Source: CAZTBB01 sp964611755 (GTDB lineage Bacteria; Pseudomonadota; Alphaproteobacteria; Micavibrionales; Micavibrionaceae). Taken from it: a stretch of DNA of 21,443 bases. The position numbers and the translations under genes are program-made. The notes under the pieces were generated by a model, which had not been told where the DNA came from, ran no database searches, and saw only the letters and a list, made by a program, of their open reading frames with translations. The stretch is taken from the NCBI GenBank assembly GCA_964611755.1, contig CAZTBB010000030.1:1-21443 (forward strand), in the 5' to 3' direction. Position 1 is the stretch's first letter, and every line of letters begins with the position of its first letter. Of this stretch, positions 5,314 through 12,916 are shown in pieces.

Positions 5314-7321
5314 ATATTTCCTCGATGCCACAGCTCTTTAAAAAATCATACGTATCATCGTAGAACTTACGCGGACGTGTGTGGTCTTGGTCATCACCAT
5401 ACGGTACAAAAATAACCATGCCTTGCCGTGCTCTAGTTAGCAGAACACGGTATGCATTGGCTAAATAAACTCGGCGATAGCGATCTTTAACATTTTGCCA
5501 TTTTGTACCCTTAAAATTATAATGAGCCCATTCATCGCTCTGCATGCGTAAATCTGCATCCCAACACAGACCAGTCCAATCAAGCTCAAGCCCTTGAATA
5601 TCAAATTCGGTAGCGACGTCTTCAAGATAATATGAAGAACGAATATCTTCTTTGCCATTTAAGAACCAATTGGCCGGATCTATTTTACTCTTCACATGAA
5701 TGCCCTCAGGCTTTAAGCGCATTGCACCAGACGAAGCCACAAGCCCCAGGCGTTCAGTTCCTCTGGCATGTTGGCGCAGCCATGAGCGCGCTTTGCTCAA
5801 ATCACGTGTCAAAGCCATATGATACCCACTCAAGTCTTTTTGGATCAAAGCCGCTGTATTGGCATCACCGTCAATAATCGCACCAACAAAAGCAGAAAGC
5901 TTTTCTGCACGAAATGAACGAATTGAAACCGCGAGATGCAGTGCTGTTTTTTCAATCGCATTAAGATCATGCAGTTTAGATGCCAAGTCTTCGCCCCAGT
6001 TGTATGTTTTATTTGTTAGTTGGCCAGAATGATAAACATCCCAATGCGGGAAGCTTTTTTGTAAAGCGTTAAACCATTCAATCAAGCCCGCTTCTCCGGT
6101 GTTGATTTCTTGTCCGCCACCGATCAAACAAACGATTGTGCACCAATCTTCACGTCTATCCATCAGGCTAATCAAGAATTCCGGTTCGGACATATCAAAT
6201 TCCGAAGCACCGCGTTTTTGAACCATGAAGCGTTCTGCATGTTCTTGATTCCAAGCACGCTGCGCCTCATCAAAAATTACGACGTGTTCATTCGGTGCCT
6301 TATCAGATTTTAGCCCTTCGTCACGGAAGTGATGTATATTTTGAATAAACGCACTTACTTTTTGTGCAGCTTCCTTCTTAGAAACGGATGTGCCAGCTTC
6401 TTTTGAACGCGCAACTTCATCACGAGCCAAGGCTTCTCGCAAGACAGAAACCAAAGGTCCGTTGCCTGATAAGAAAACGGCATGCTCTTCTGACGAGGCA
6501 TCAACGGTCCGTGTTGAAATATTAAGACCAGCGAGCGTTTTTCCTGCACCTGGCACACCGGTGACAAAACAAATTGATTTTTTACGATTCTGTTTTGAAT
6601 ATTTAATGATTTCAGAAATGCAGTTGGATGTATGTGTTAGGTTTTTAGCGCCTGCATCAGATCGTGAAATTTCTTCAACATTATGCCCTTGGTACAAAGC
6701 CTGTGCCGCTTCGACGATTGTTGGGGTTGGTTTATATCCGCTATCCGCCCATTCCTCTGCAAAGGGCTCTTGCTTATTATCAGAAAAACCGTAAGTAGAC
6801 TGAACAGCATGAGCCTTCAAATCATTTGATACTTGTGAAATCACATCCCGTAAGTCAGCGCCATTACAAAGAAACGGGACAGCCACTTTATCATCGTACC
6901 AATCAATGACATTTTCCTGCTGAGCAGCTTTTGTTGAAATCAGAATAGGGACGATATAGCAATCATGGCTACCTTCATGAAAATTCTTAAGGTCTAAGGC
7001 ATAGTCTAAGGCTTGGTCAATCGCATGCTTATCATGATACTTAGCACCCGCTTTGTATTCCAGAACGAACACGATGTCATTTAGCAAAATCACAACATCA
7101 ACCCGCTTACCCATACGCGGAATTGAAAATTCAAAGAAAATCTGGCCATCATACTTATCTGACAGCTGCGTCTTTAGATTTTGAATCTGTTCGATCCATG
7201 CATTTTTTTGCATTATATCAAGAGCGAAATGATGGTTATGCGCCAAATCGCCCAATATTTTATCTGGATCAGCGCCTAGAAAGTCCACAATGTCAGCTTG
7301 ATAATAAGATCGCGTGAGCAT
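5312..7321 (-). CDS. PD-(D/E)XK nuclease fused to DUF2075 (Schlafen-type) helicase
   Basis: A 669-residue protein. Residues 60-130 look like a PD-(D/E)XK nuclease: RVDVVILL (Asp75) followed by VFVLEYKAG (Glu88, Lys90). Residues 235-660 are a DUF2075 superfamily 1-like helicase/ATPase: Walker A GVPGAGKT (255-262), Walker B VVIFDEAQR (347-355), a GGGQEI sensor loop (401-406), DIQGLELDW near 575, and a C-terminal ANAYRVLLTRARQG that supplies the arginine motif. It should translocate on or unwind nucleic acid and cut it. No standard Shine-Dalgarno lies before ATG 7321, but the start matches the usual family N-terminus. It stands alone on the minus strand between two plus-strand blocks. DUF2075 proteins are often found in variable, defence-rich regions; anti-phage activity is inferred. 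Confidence 0.85.
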   Translation of the reverse strand: MLTRSYYQADIVDFLGADPDKILGDLAHNHHFALDIMQKNAWIEQIQNLKTQLSDKYDGQIFFEFSIPRMGKRVDVVILLNDIVFVLEYKAGAKYHDKHAIDQALDYALDLKNFHEGSHDCYIVPILISTKAAQQENVIDWYDDKVAVPFLCNGADLRDVISQVSNDLKAHAVQSTYGFSDNKQEPFAEEWADSGYKPTPTIVEAAQALYQGHNVEEISRSDAGAKNLTHTSNCISEIIKYSKQNRKKSICFVTGVPGAGKTLAGLNISTRTVDASSEEHAVFLSGNGPLVSVLREALARDEVARSKEAGTSVSKKEAAQKVSAFIQNIHHFRDEGLKSDKAPNEHVVIFDEAQRAWNQEHAERFMVQKRGASEFDMSEPEFLISLMDRREDWCTIVCLIGGGQEINTGEAGLIEWFNALQKSFPHWDVYHSGQLTNKTYNWGEDLASKLHDLNAIEKTALHLAVSIRSFRAEKLSAFVGAIIDGDANTAALIQKDLSGYHMALTRDLSKARSWLRQHARGTERLGLVASSGAMRLKPEGIHVKSKIDPANWFLNGKEDIRSSYYLEDVATEFDIQGLELDWTGLCWDADLRMQSDEWAHYNFKGTKWQNVKDRYRRVYLANAYRVLLTRARQGMVIFVPYGDDQDHTRPRKFYDDTYDFLKSCGIEEI

Positions 7322-7390
7322 GAGTTAATGTACTGTTTTTACGAATATTATTCCACTAAAGAATGGGTTTTGACTGGACTTATGCGTCAC

Positions 7391-7403
7391 AGGAAGCGTG
7401 TAT
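7391..7403 (+). repeat. 13-bp direct repeat, copy 1
   Basis: AGGAAGCGTGTAT here recurs exactly at 8898-8910. Copy 2 is the ribosome site and start of the recombinase gene (its final AT opens ATGG). In copy 1 the matching position reads ATAGG, so the start is lost there and the DUF2924 gene must start later, at ATG 7410. The pair brackets the DUF2924 and nuclease genes. Confidence 0.55.
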
Positions 7404-7409
7404 AGGCAT

Positions 7410-7811
7410 ATGGACATGCAAGATATTAAGAGGTTATCGATTGAAGAGTTGCGGGAGCGTTGGGCAGAAGCTTGGGGCTGTAAGCCGCATATACGCCTTG
7501 GGCGGGTGATGATGGAGGTAAGCCTGCTTTATAAGTTGAAAGAATCTCGAATAACACCGGAGCAACAAGACCGCCTTGATAAACTGGTTGCGGACTATAA
7601 ACGCAATCCATCGTGCTTTGATAATCGCGTGGGTGCCCTAAAACCCGGCACACGGTTGGTGCGCGTATATAACGGCAAAAAGCATAGCGTCGTGGTGCAG
7701 GCTGAAGGCTTTGAATATGGCGGCCAAACTTACAGAAGCCTGTCCAAAATCGCCAACAACATTACCGGATCGCGCTGGAACGGTTGGCTATTTTTTGGTT
7801 TGAAGAAATAA
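7410..7811 (+). CDS. DUF2924 domain-containing protein
   Basis: A 133-residue basic protein with the DUF2924 layout: an N-terminal helical part (LRERWAEAWGCKP), then KPGTRLVRVYNGKKHSVVVQ, FEYGGQTYRSLSKIANNITG and SRWNGWLFFGL at the end. DUF2924 genes usually sit directly before large serine recombinase genes in alphaproteobacterial islands and phages, and may help recombination or bind DNA; the biochemical role is not known. ATG at 7410 is chosen over GTG at 7398 because AGGAAG (7391-7396) is only 1 nt from the GTG and 13 nt from the ATG; a second ATG at 7416 is also possible. The recombinase gene here is separated from it by an inserted-looking nuclease gene. Confidence 0.85.
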   Translation: MDMQDIKRLSIEELRERWAEAWGCKPHIRLGRVMMEVSLLYKLKESRITPEQQDRLDKLVADYKRNPSCFDNRVGALKPGTRLVRVYNGKKHSVVVQAEGFEYGGQTYRSLSKIANNITGSRWNGWLFFGLKK

Positions 7812-7894
7812 TTTTCATTTCAATATTTAATAATACTTTCTATAGTTAGCCTAATATAAAAACGTTTCAACATAAGAGAATTACAGGACTTCAG

Positions 7895-8872
7895 GTGCCA
7901 AAAGACTGGAAAGACCTTGAAAAGCTAGTTCAAATTATCGAGCAATCCATCGATCTCGGCGCTACTGTTGAACACGATGTCCAAATGCCCATATTATCAT
8001 CACAATCAGGTGCGACTGCACAATGTGATATTGTTATTAAGAAGGGACAGCCTCCTCGACAAACTATAACGATTGTCGAAGTTCAAAACAGAAATAGCCA
8101 AGTCGCAATCAACGATTTTAGGGGATGGAAACAAAAGTGCGAAGATGTAGGTGCACAGCATCTCATCTGTGTTTCTAAACAACCATTTTCTTCAACAATA
8201 AAAGAACAAGCAGCACTTTCCGGTAATACCGTTATGCTTATAAATATTCAAAAGGTCTTACCTGAAACTTTACCTCTTGGATTCATTAACATGACATATG
8301 GTTATAAAAATTTTGATATCACTGCCATTATATCTTCTCAAATGTCCGTTTCATTAGAGGCAAATCAAGGCCTATCTGAAGAAGAGCTTGAAGTACTAAA
8401 TACCCGTCATGGGGCTCAAGAAGTTAATCTAAATAACCCTGTTTTTTCTGTAGATGGTGTAAATAGAACTACTCTATATAAGTTGTTACGCGACTTTTCG
8501 GACATTTCCCAGGGTGAAGAAGTATGCCAGATACAAGGAAGAGCCACCGTAGCTTTTCATCCTAATGAGAACACACCGTGTCCAGTTTATTATCACTTAG
8601 AAAATCACTGCCTCAGGGTTGGATTAGAATGTGAGTTTGATTGGACTTATGAGGTTGAAAATGTGCCTGTGTCAATGTTGTCTTATGAACAAATAGAAGG
8701 TGGTACCTTAGCCTGGATTGCAGAAGTCACACATAATACCCCAAGAGGTATTGTTGAATTAAAGGTTCCACTTATTCCTATGGGAGACGCTGGCTATGCT
8801 ATTCCTTCTATGTATTTAGATTTGCCGGAAGACATGACATTGACCATGGGTGTTAAATCACGAACAAATTAA
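7895..8872 (+). CDS. Putative Mrr-like PD-(D/E)XK endonuclease
   Basis: A 325-residue protein. Near the N-terminus AQCDIVI (Asp45) is followed by TITIVEVQNR (Glu62, Gln64), the D...ExQ form of the PD-(D/E)XK nuclease core where Gln replaces the usual Lys, as in some restriction-enzyme-like families. Then come FRGWKQKCEDVGAQHLICVS (75-94) with the alternating strand and helix of that fold. Residues 140-325 are not recognised and may read target or form a beta-rich effector part. GTG at 7895 is used as start, with AGGA 7 nt upstream. The gene and its 83-bp leader are visibly richer in A and T than the DUF2924 and recombinase genes on either side, which suggests cargo gained separately. Role in restriction of foreign DNA is inferred. 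Confidence 0.65.
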   Translation: MPKDWKDLEKLVQIIEQSIDLGATVEHDVQMPILSSQSGATAQCDIVIKKGQPPRQTITIVEVQNRNSQVAINDFRGWKQKCEDVGAQHLICVSKQPFSSTIKEQAALSGNTVMLINIQKVLPETLPLGFINMTYGYKNFDITAIISSQMSVSLEANQGLSEEELEVLNTRHGAQEVNLNNPVFSVDGVNRTTLYKLLRDFSDISQGEEVCQIQGRATVAFHPNENTPCPVYYHLENHCLRVGLECEFDWTYEVENVPVSMLSYEQIEGGTLAWIAEVTHNTPRGIVELKVPLIPMGDAGYAIPSMYLDLPEDMTLTMGVKSRTN

Positions 8873-8897
8873 ATTTTTCACTCGACTTCTCCCCTAA

Positions 8898-8910
8898 AGG
8901 AAGCGTGTAT
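8898..8910 (+). repeat. 13-bp direct repeat, copy 2
   Basis: AGGAAGCGTGTAT, identical to 7391-7403. Its AGGAAG part serves as the recombinase ribosome site, 5 nt before the ATG at 8909. Confidence 0.55.
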
Positions 8911-10429
8911 GGTTGCTATGAAGACCTTAGCAAAAACATGCGCGATATATACAAGAAAATCCACTGATGAACGCCTGGATATGGAGTTCAACACTCTGGA
9001 TGCGCAGCGGGAGGCGTGTGAAGCCTATATCATGAGCCAACGATCCGAGGGGTGGAAAGCAGCCTCAACCCAATATGATGATGGCGGGTTTTCAGGCGGA
9101 TCGCTGGAACGGCCTGCGCTTACGAAATTGCTGGAGGACATCAAAGCCGGAAAAATCAACATCGTCGTTGTTTACAAGATCGATCGTCTAACGCGTTCGC
9201 TGGCCGATTTTGCAAAGTTGGTGGATGTATTTGATGAATATGGTGTAACTTTCGTCAGCGTTACGCAGAGCTTTAATACCACGACCAGCATGGGCCGCTT
9301 AACTCTTAACGTGCTTCTCAGCTTCGCACAGTTCGAGCGTGAGGTCTCCGGCGAGCGTATCCGCGATAAAATCGCTGCGTCTAAGGCCAAGGGCATGTGG
9401 CAAGGCGGCAGAGCGTCCTTTGGCTTTGATATTGGTGATCGACGGCTTATTACCAATGAAGAAGATGCGCCCATTGCCAAACAGATTTTCGAACTCTATT
9501 TGGAAATCGGATGCGTTCGGAAGCTGGTTGATGACTTGAAGCGTCGTGACATAAAAAGCCGAGAACGCATATCACAACGTGGCCTTAAATATGGCGGGGA
9601 ATATTTCAGTCGCGGGGCACTGCACGCTTTGCTGACCAATCCGGTTTATATCGGTAAGATCCGGCACATCGATCAAATCCATGAAGGGCTCCATGACGCC
9701 ATTATTTCGCAAGAATTGTGGGATGCTGTGCAGGATAAATTACAGGGCAAAGCGCCATTTGATCGCGGCGAAGAATTGCAACGTCATCAAAACATGCTGA
9801 CGGGTTTGATATTCGATGAATATAGCCGACCATACACACCTGTTTTCACGAATAAGAAAGATCGTAAATACCGCTATTATTGCAATCAGGAATTGGCGCG
9901 CGTCAAACATCACCCCGATCATCTGCGCGCTCGCTTTCCGGCGCATGAGATAGAGAGCGTCATTGAACAGGCTGTGCGAGGTGAAGTACGAAGACTGTCC
10001 GGTGAGGAAGACGGCGTGGTGCTGGAGCACTTGTTGAAACACCATGATGCGCTTCCGGCTTATGATTTGATCCGAACCTGTGTAAAGCGGGTGACGGTTT
10101 ACTTTGATCATTTGGTTATTGTCTTAAGACCCGATGGTTTCAAGAAACTGGTTGATAAACACCTTCGGGTAAGCGTTACTGGATGTGCGGAGGGGTTCGA
10201 AATTACGGTTCCGTTCCAAACCAAACGCGGGCGTGACGGAGCCATGGTTATCGAGACCGAAGGGCGTGATATACTTGATCTGCCATCCGAGGATTTAAAA
10301 CGGTTGGTTCAGGGTATTGCCTGGCGGGATGAACACTTCGCTGGCGTTCACATCAAAGACATCGCCGTCCGCGAGAATTATTCTGACCGTTATGTCCGCA
10401 ACCGGATCATGGCCAGTTTTGATATTTAG
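8909..10429 (+). CDS. Large serine recombinase (site-specific integrase/resolvase family)
   Basis: A 506-residue protein. Residues 10-160 form the serine recombinase catalytic domain: YTRKSTDE with the nucleophile Ser18, DDGGFSGGSLERPAL (57-71), VVYKIDRLTRS (87-97) and FAQFEREVSGERIRDK (139-154). A recombinase domain follows (RASFGFDI onward, with NPVYIGKI near 249), then LTGLIFDE and a YRYYCN element in place of a full zinc ribbon, and a C-terminal helical DNA-binding part ending SDRYVRNRI. It would cut and rejoin att sites to move the island. The start is supported by AGGAAG 5 nt upstream; a second in-frame ATG lies 9 nt later. It is the rightmost gene of the accessory region and sits 300 bp from tRNA-Trp. 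No directionality factor was recognised. Confidence 0.9.
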   Translation: MVAMKTLAKTCAIYTRKSTDERLDMEFNTLDAQREACEAYIMSQRSEGWKAASTQYDDGGFSGGSLERPALTKLLEDIKAGKINIVVVYKIDRLTRSLADFAKLVDVFDEYGVTFVSVTQSFNTTTSMGRLTLNVLLSFAQFEREVSGERIRDKIAASKAKGMWQGGRASFGFDIGDRRLITNEEDAPIAKQIFELYLEIGCVRKLVDDLKRRDIKSRERISQRGLKYGGEYFSRGALHALLTNPVYIGKIRHIDQIHEGLHDAIISQELWDAVQDKLQGKAPFDRGEELQRHQNMLTGLIFDEYSRPYTPVFTNKKDRKYRYYCNQELARVKHHPDHLRARFPAHEIESVIEQAVRGEVRRLSGEEDGVVLEHLLKHHDALPAYDLIRTCVKRVTVYFDHLVIVLRPDGFKKLVDKHLRVSVTGCAEGFEITVPFQTKRGRDGAMVIETEGRDILDLPSEDLKRLVQGIAWRDEHFAGVHIKDIAVRENYSDRYVRNRIMASFDI

Positions 10430-10730
10430 TCCACCCGCAATTCCCTGAAATCCCTGAGTTTGGGCATGTTACCCATAGCGCGAGCCTCAGTTTCTCTTGC
10501 TTCTTAAAATATGCCCCGCGAAAAAATTGAAAAATTTCCCTGCAAATTCCCAGCTTACTGGGAATTATTCCTGCCCGAAGGACTGAAAAACAGGGGCTAG
10601 AGAAAAGGGTTGGAAATAGAGATGAGAGGGCGTTCTCTGACGTCCTTCGAACTGATGGTATTTGGTAAGCACCGCACGCCGCGGGCGTTATGGGCATTAA
10701 ATCAAGGATATTGGGAAATCGTGGACTGAA
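10430..10730. other. Gene-free junction between recombinase and tRNA-Trp
   Basis: About 300 bases with no convincing gene. It carries a TCCCTGA direct repeat (10442-10448 and 10451-10457), TGGG/CCCA hairpin sequence near 10461-10475, and the perfect hairpin at 10545-10566. A 96-codon minus-strand frame spans it but shows low-complexity residues and no ribosome site. It may contain the attachment site or the recombinase's termination region. Confidence 0.4.
10545..10566. repeat. Perfect 9-bp inverted repeat
   Basis: AATTCCCAG (10545-10553), loop CTTA, CTGGGAATT (10558-10566). It lies 116 bp past the recombinase stop. No T-run follows on the plus strand, so a terminator role is weak; a recombinase-binding or other protein site is possible. 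Confidence 0.5.
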
Positions 10731-10806
10731 TGGCAGGGGCAGCAGGGTTCGAACCCGCGACCTACGGTTTTGGAGACCGTCGCTCTACCAACTGAGCTAT
10801 ACCCCT
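10731..10806 (-). tRNA. trnW: tRNA-Trp (CCA anticodon)
   Basis: The minus strand from 10806 gives a full cloverleaf: acceptor AGGGGTA pairing with TGCCCCT (one G-T), D-arm TAGCTCAGTTGGTAGAGC, anticodon stem ACGGT/ACCGT around loop CTCCAAA with anticodon CCA, T-arm GCGGG TTCGAAC CCTGC, discriminator G and an encoded CCA (10731-10733). CCA reads UGG, tryptophan. In many bacteria this gene lies between tuf and secE; here tuf is 10.5 kb away and on the other strand. Confidence 0.97.
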
Positions 10807-10916
10807 ATATCAAAATGCATTCTTCAGTTTGATTATTCTTCTTCTACACCAAGTAAGACGATTTTGTAAACCAATAAGGCGTTGTGTCTGCAATATTTGA
10901 TGGCATGGTGGTTATC

Positions 10917-12347
10917 TCACCCCTCTGGCCGGATTAAGCCATAGGCTTTGATCTTTTTGTAGAAGGTGGATTTGGCTATGCCAAGTTTGTTGGAGGCTTG
11001 GGTAATATTTCCATCATTCAGAGCCAGGCTGAGCTCTATCGCTTCTGCTTCGATTTGATCCATCGTTTTTGCCGATCCGTCCGCATGGTTCATGGAAATG
11101 GATGTTGTGTTCTGCGCCCGGGCATATGTTGTTATGCCGTTCTGGCTCTCCGCGCTATCAGGGCTGTCTGTTAAGATAGAAGAAAAGTCATGCTCCATTA
11201 GTGTGTCATTGTCACTGATGACCATGGCTCTGTTGACAGTGTTTTCCAGCTGGCGCACATTTCCGGGCCAATGATACTGTTCCAAGGCTATATAAGCCGA
11301 GCGGGCAACATCTTTTGCAATACTGCCGTTCATGGCGGCGTATCGCTCAATGAAGTGGCGCAATAACATGCTGATATCCTGCTTGCGCTCCCGCAGAGGC
11401 GGCAATTCAATTTGCAAGACGTTCAGGCGAAAATACAAATCTTCGCGGAAGGCACCATCCTTGATTTGAGCCTCTAAATCACGGTTTGTAGCAGAAATAA
11501 TTCGTACATTTACAGGCACAGGTTTTCCGGCGCCAACAGGTTCCACTTCTTTTTGTTGAAGGACACGCAATAATTTCACTTGTGTATCGAGCGGTAATTC
11601 GCCGACTTCATCCAGAAAAATTGTCCCCCCCTCGGCCTCTCTGAATTTACCGATGGTTTTTTCTGTGGCGCCCGTAAAGGCGCCTTTTTCATGGCCGAAT
11701 AAGGTGCTCTCGACGAGCTGTGCCGGAATAGCGCCGCAATTCACGGCAATAAAGGGCTTTCCTGCGCGTGTGCTTTCACCATGTATGGCTTTTGAAAACA
11801 CTTCTTTCCCAACACCGGTCTCCCCCGTAATCATTACGGGAATGTTGGAGGCCGCAGCTTTTCTTGCCAGAGCAATTGTTGGTGATAGCCCTCCTTCGTG
11901 GCCGATAAGTTGTTCAAAGGTGAAACGCCCCTCTTTTTCGTTTTGGAGGCGCGATATTTCCTTGGACAGTGTGCTGATTTTAAGGGCGTTTTTAACCGTG
12001 ACCATCATTCGCCCGCCCTCGTAGGGTTTGGTCAGAAAATCGATGGCTCCGAGCTTCATGGCTTCTACGGCGGCATCAATATCTTTATTTCCCGTTAGAA
12101 CAATAACAGGCAAGCCCGGGTATTTTTGGGCAATAATTTCCAGAGCCTCCATCCCTCCCATGACCGGCATTTCCATGTCCAGAATGACGAGTTTAATGGC
12201 CTTTTCTGTGTCACGTTCTAATATATCAAGGGCTTGACGGCCATGCTCGGCTTGAGAGGAGTCATAGCTTAATTTTCGTTTTAACATCCGCCCGAGCATT
12301 TCTCTTTGCAGGGGGTCACCCTCAACAATCAGAACAGGACCGGTCAT
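10917..12347 (-). CDS. NtrC-family sigma-54-dependent response regulator
   Basis: A 476-residue activator with the classic three parts. Residues 4-120 are a receiver: phosphoacceptor Asp57 in LVILDMEMP, Thr85 and Lys107; the acidic pocket reads EGD instead of the usual DDD. Residues 145-375 are the AAA+ sigma-54 activation domain: Walker A GETGVGKE (175-182), GAFTGA loop (222-227) that touches sigma-54, Walker B GTIFLDEVGE (241-250) and the conserved WPGNVRQLEN (360-369). Residues 438-470 form a Fis-type helix-turn-helix (NITQASNKLGIAKSTFYKKI). AAGGAG lies 9 nt before ATG 12347. It diverges from a sigma-54 promoter with enhancer-like dyads, so that operon is its probable target. The missing first acidic residue may change phosphorylation. 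Its kinase may be the hybrid kinase across the divergent region. Confidence 0.95.
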   Translation of the reverse strand: MTGPVLIVEGDPLQREMLGRMLKRKLSYDSSQAEHGRQALDILERDTEKAIKLVILDMEMPVMGGMEALEIIAQKYPGLPVIVLTGNKDIDAAVEAMKLGAIDFLTKPYEGGRMMVTVKNALKISTLSKEISRLQNEKEGRFTFEQLIGHEGGLSPTIALARKAAASNIPVMITGETGVGKEVFSKAIHGESTRAGKPFIAVNCGAIPAQLVESTLFGHEKGAFTGATEKTIGKFREAEGGTIFLDEVGELPLDTQVKLLRVLQQKEVEPVGAGKPVPVNVRIISATNRDLEAQIKDGAFREDLYFRLNVLQIELPPLRERKQDISMLLRHFIERYAAMNGSIAKDVARSAYIALEQYHWPGNVRQLENTVNRAMVISDNDTLMEHDFSSILTDSPDSAESQNGITTYARAQNTTSISMNHADGSAKTMDQIEAEAIELSLALNDGNITQASNKLGIAKSTFYKKIKAYGLIRPEG

Positions 12348-12400
12348 ATAATAGGTCTCCTTATTCTTCTACTTTAGCGCGTAAAGTCCTAACAAAGCGT

Positions 12401-12460
12401 TTCTCTATTTGAGAAAAAAACCTGAATTTCTCAAAATCAAACGTTCTATTCTGAGAATTT
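12401..12460. promoter_or_regulatory. Enhancer-like dyad sites for the NtrC-type activator
   Basis: TTTGAGAAA (12408-12416) and TTTCTCAAA (12427-12435) form a perfect 9-bp inverted repeat with a 10-nt gap. TTCTC-N5-GAGAA overlaps the first arm (12401-12415), and ATTCT-G-AGAAT (12448-12458) is a further palindrome with the same GAGAA core. They lie about 75-130 bp upstream of the expected start of the sigma-54 promoter, the normal distance for activator sites. Confidence 0.55.
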
Positions 12461-12505
12461 AATATGGCCTAAAAAAATAAGCCATTGATTTTAAATGAAA
12501 AAAAA

Positions 12506-12522
12506 CTGGCACGGCTGTTGCT
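12506..12522 (+). promoter_or_regulatory. Sigma-54 (-24/-12) promoter
   Basis: CTGGCACGGCTGTTGCT matches the TGGCACG-N4-TTGCW consensus; the invariant GG (12508-12509) and GC (12520-12521) are exactly 10 nt apart. Transcription should begin near 12533, about 40 nt before the small membrane protein gene. It faces away from the NtrC-type gene. Confidence 0.85.
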
Positions 12523-12571
12523 ATATGTTAAATACAGAATGCGGGAAATACAATCTTAGGGAGATTATAAA

Positions 12572-12805
12572 ATGGCCTATAAAATTGAAAATGCTTACAA
12601 AGATGCTCACATTATGGATCTTAACCTCATGGGTATACACGAGTATAAGCGTAACCGCTTTAGGTTCAGTGAAGTTTTTATCACAGTGGCTCCACTGATT
12701 ATTTTCGGTGTCATTATTGCCGCACAAGCGATGCCTGAATTCAGCTTTTTCGCACAATGCGTAAATGTGCCGGGCGGCGATACATGCCACATAAGCATGC
12801 GTTAA
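12572..12805 (+). CDS. Small single-pass membrane protein under sigma-54 control
   Basis: A 77-residue protein: a charged N-terminal half (about 33 residues, MAYKIENAYKDAHIMDLNLM onward), one hydrophobic span FITVAPLIIFGVIIAAQA near residues 36-53, and a short tail with two cysteines (CVNVPGGDTC) that could form a disulfide if outside the membrane. No family was recognised. AGGGAG lies 8 nt before ATG, and the sigma-54 promoter is just upstream, so it is the first gene of the induced unit. A 111-bp A-rich gap without a terminator separates it from the next gene, so read-through into the signalling genes is likely. It could be a sensor accessory, signalling peptide or membrane stress protein. 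Confidence 0.65.
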   Translation: MAYKIENAYKDAHIMDLNLMGIHEYKRNRFRFSEVFITVAPLIIFGVIIAAQAMPEFSFFAQCVNVPGGDTCHISMR

Positions 12806-12916
12806 TAAAGAACAATAAAAAAACAAAAAAAGAACCACAGACATAAAAGGCAATAAACAAGGAGAGATAATAAAAAAAACGGGGCAACAGCCAGAAAACG
12901 AAAAGAAAGGTTTGAT

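Noticed and set aside
10407..10697. 96-codon minus-strand frame after the recombinase gene
   Set aside because: It overlaps the recombinase 3' end, lacks a ribosome site, and reads through hairpins and short repeats, so the junction is treated as non-coding.
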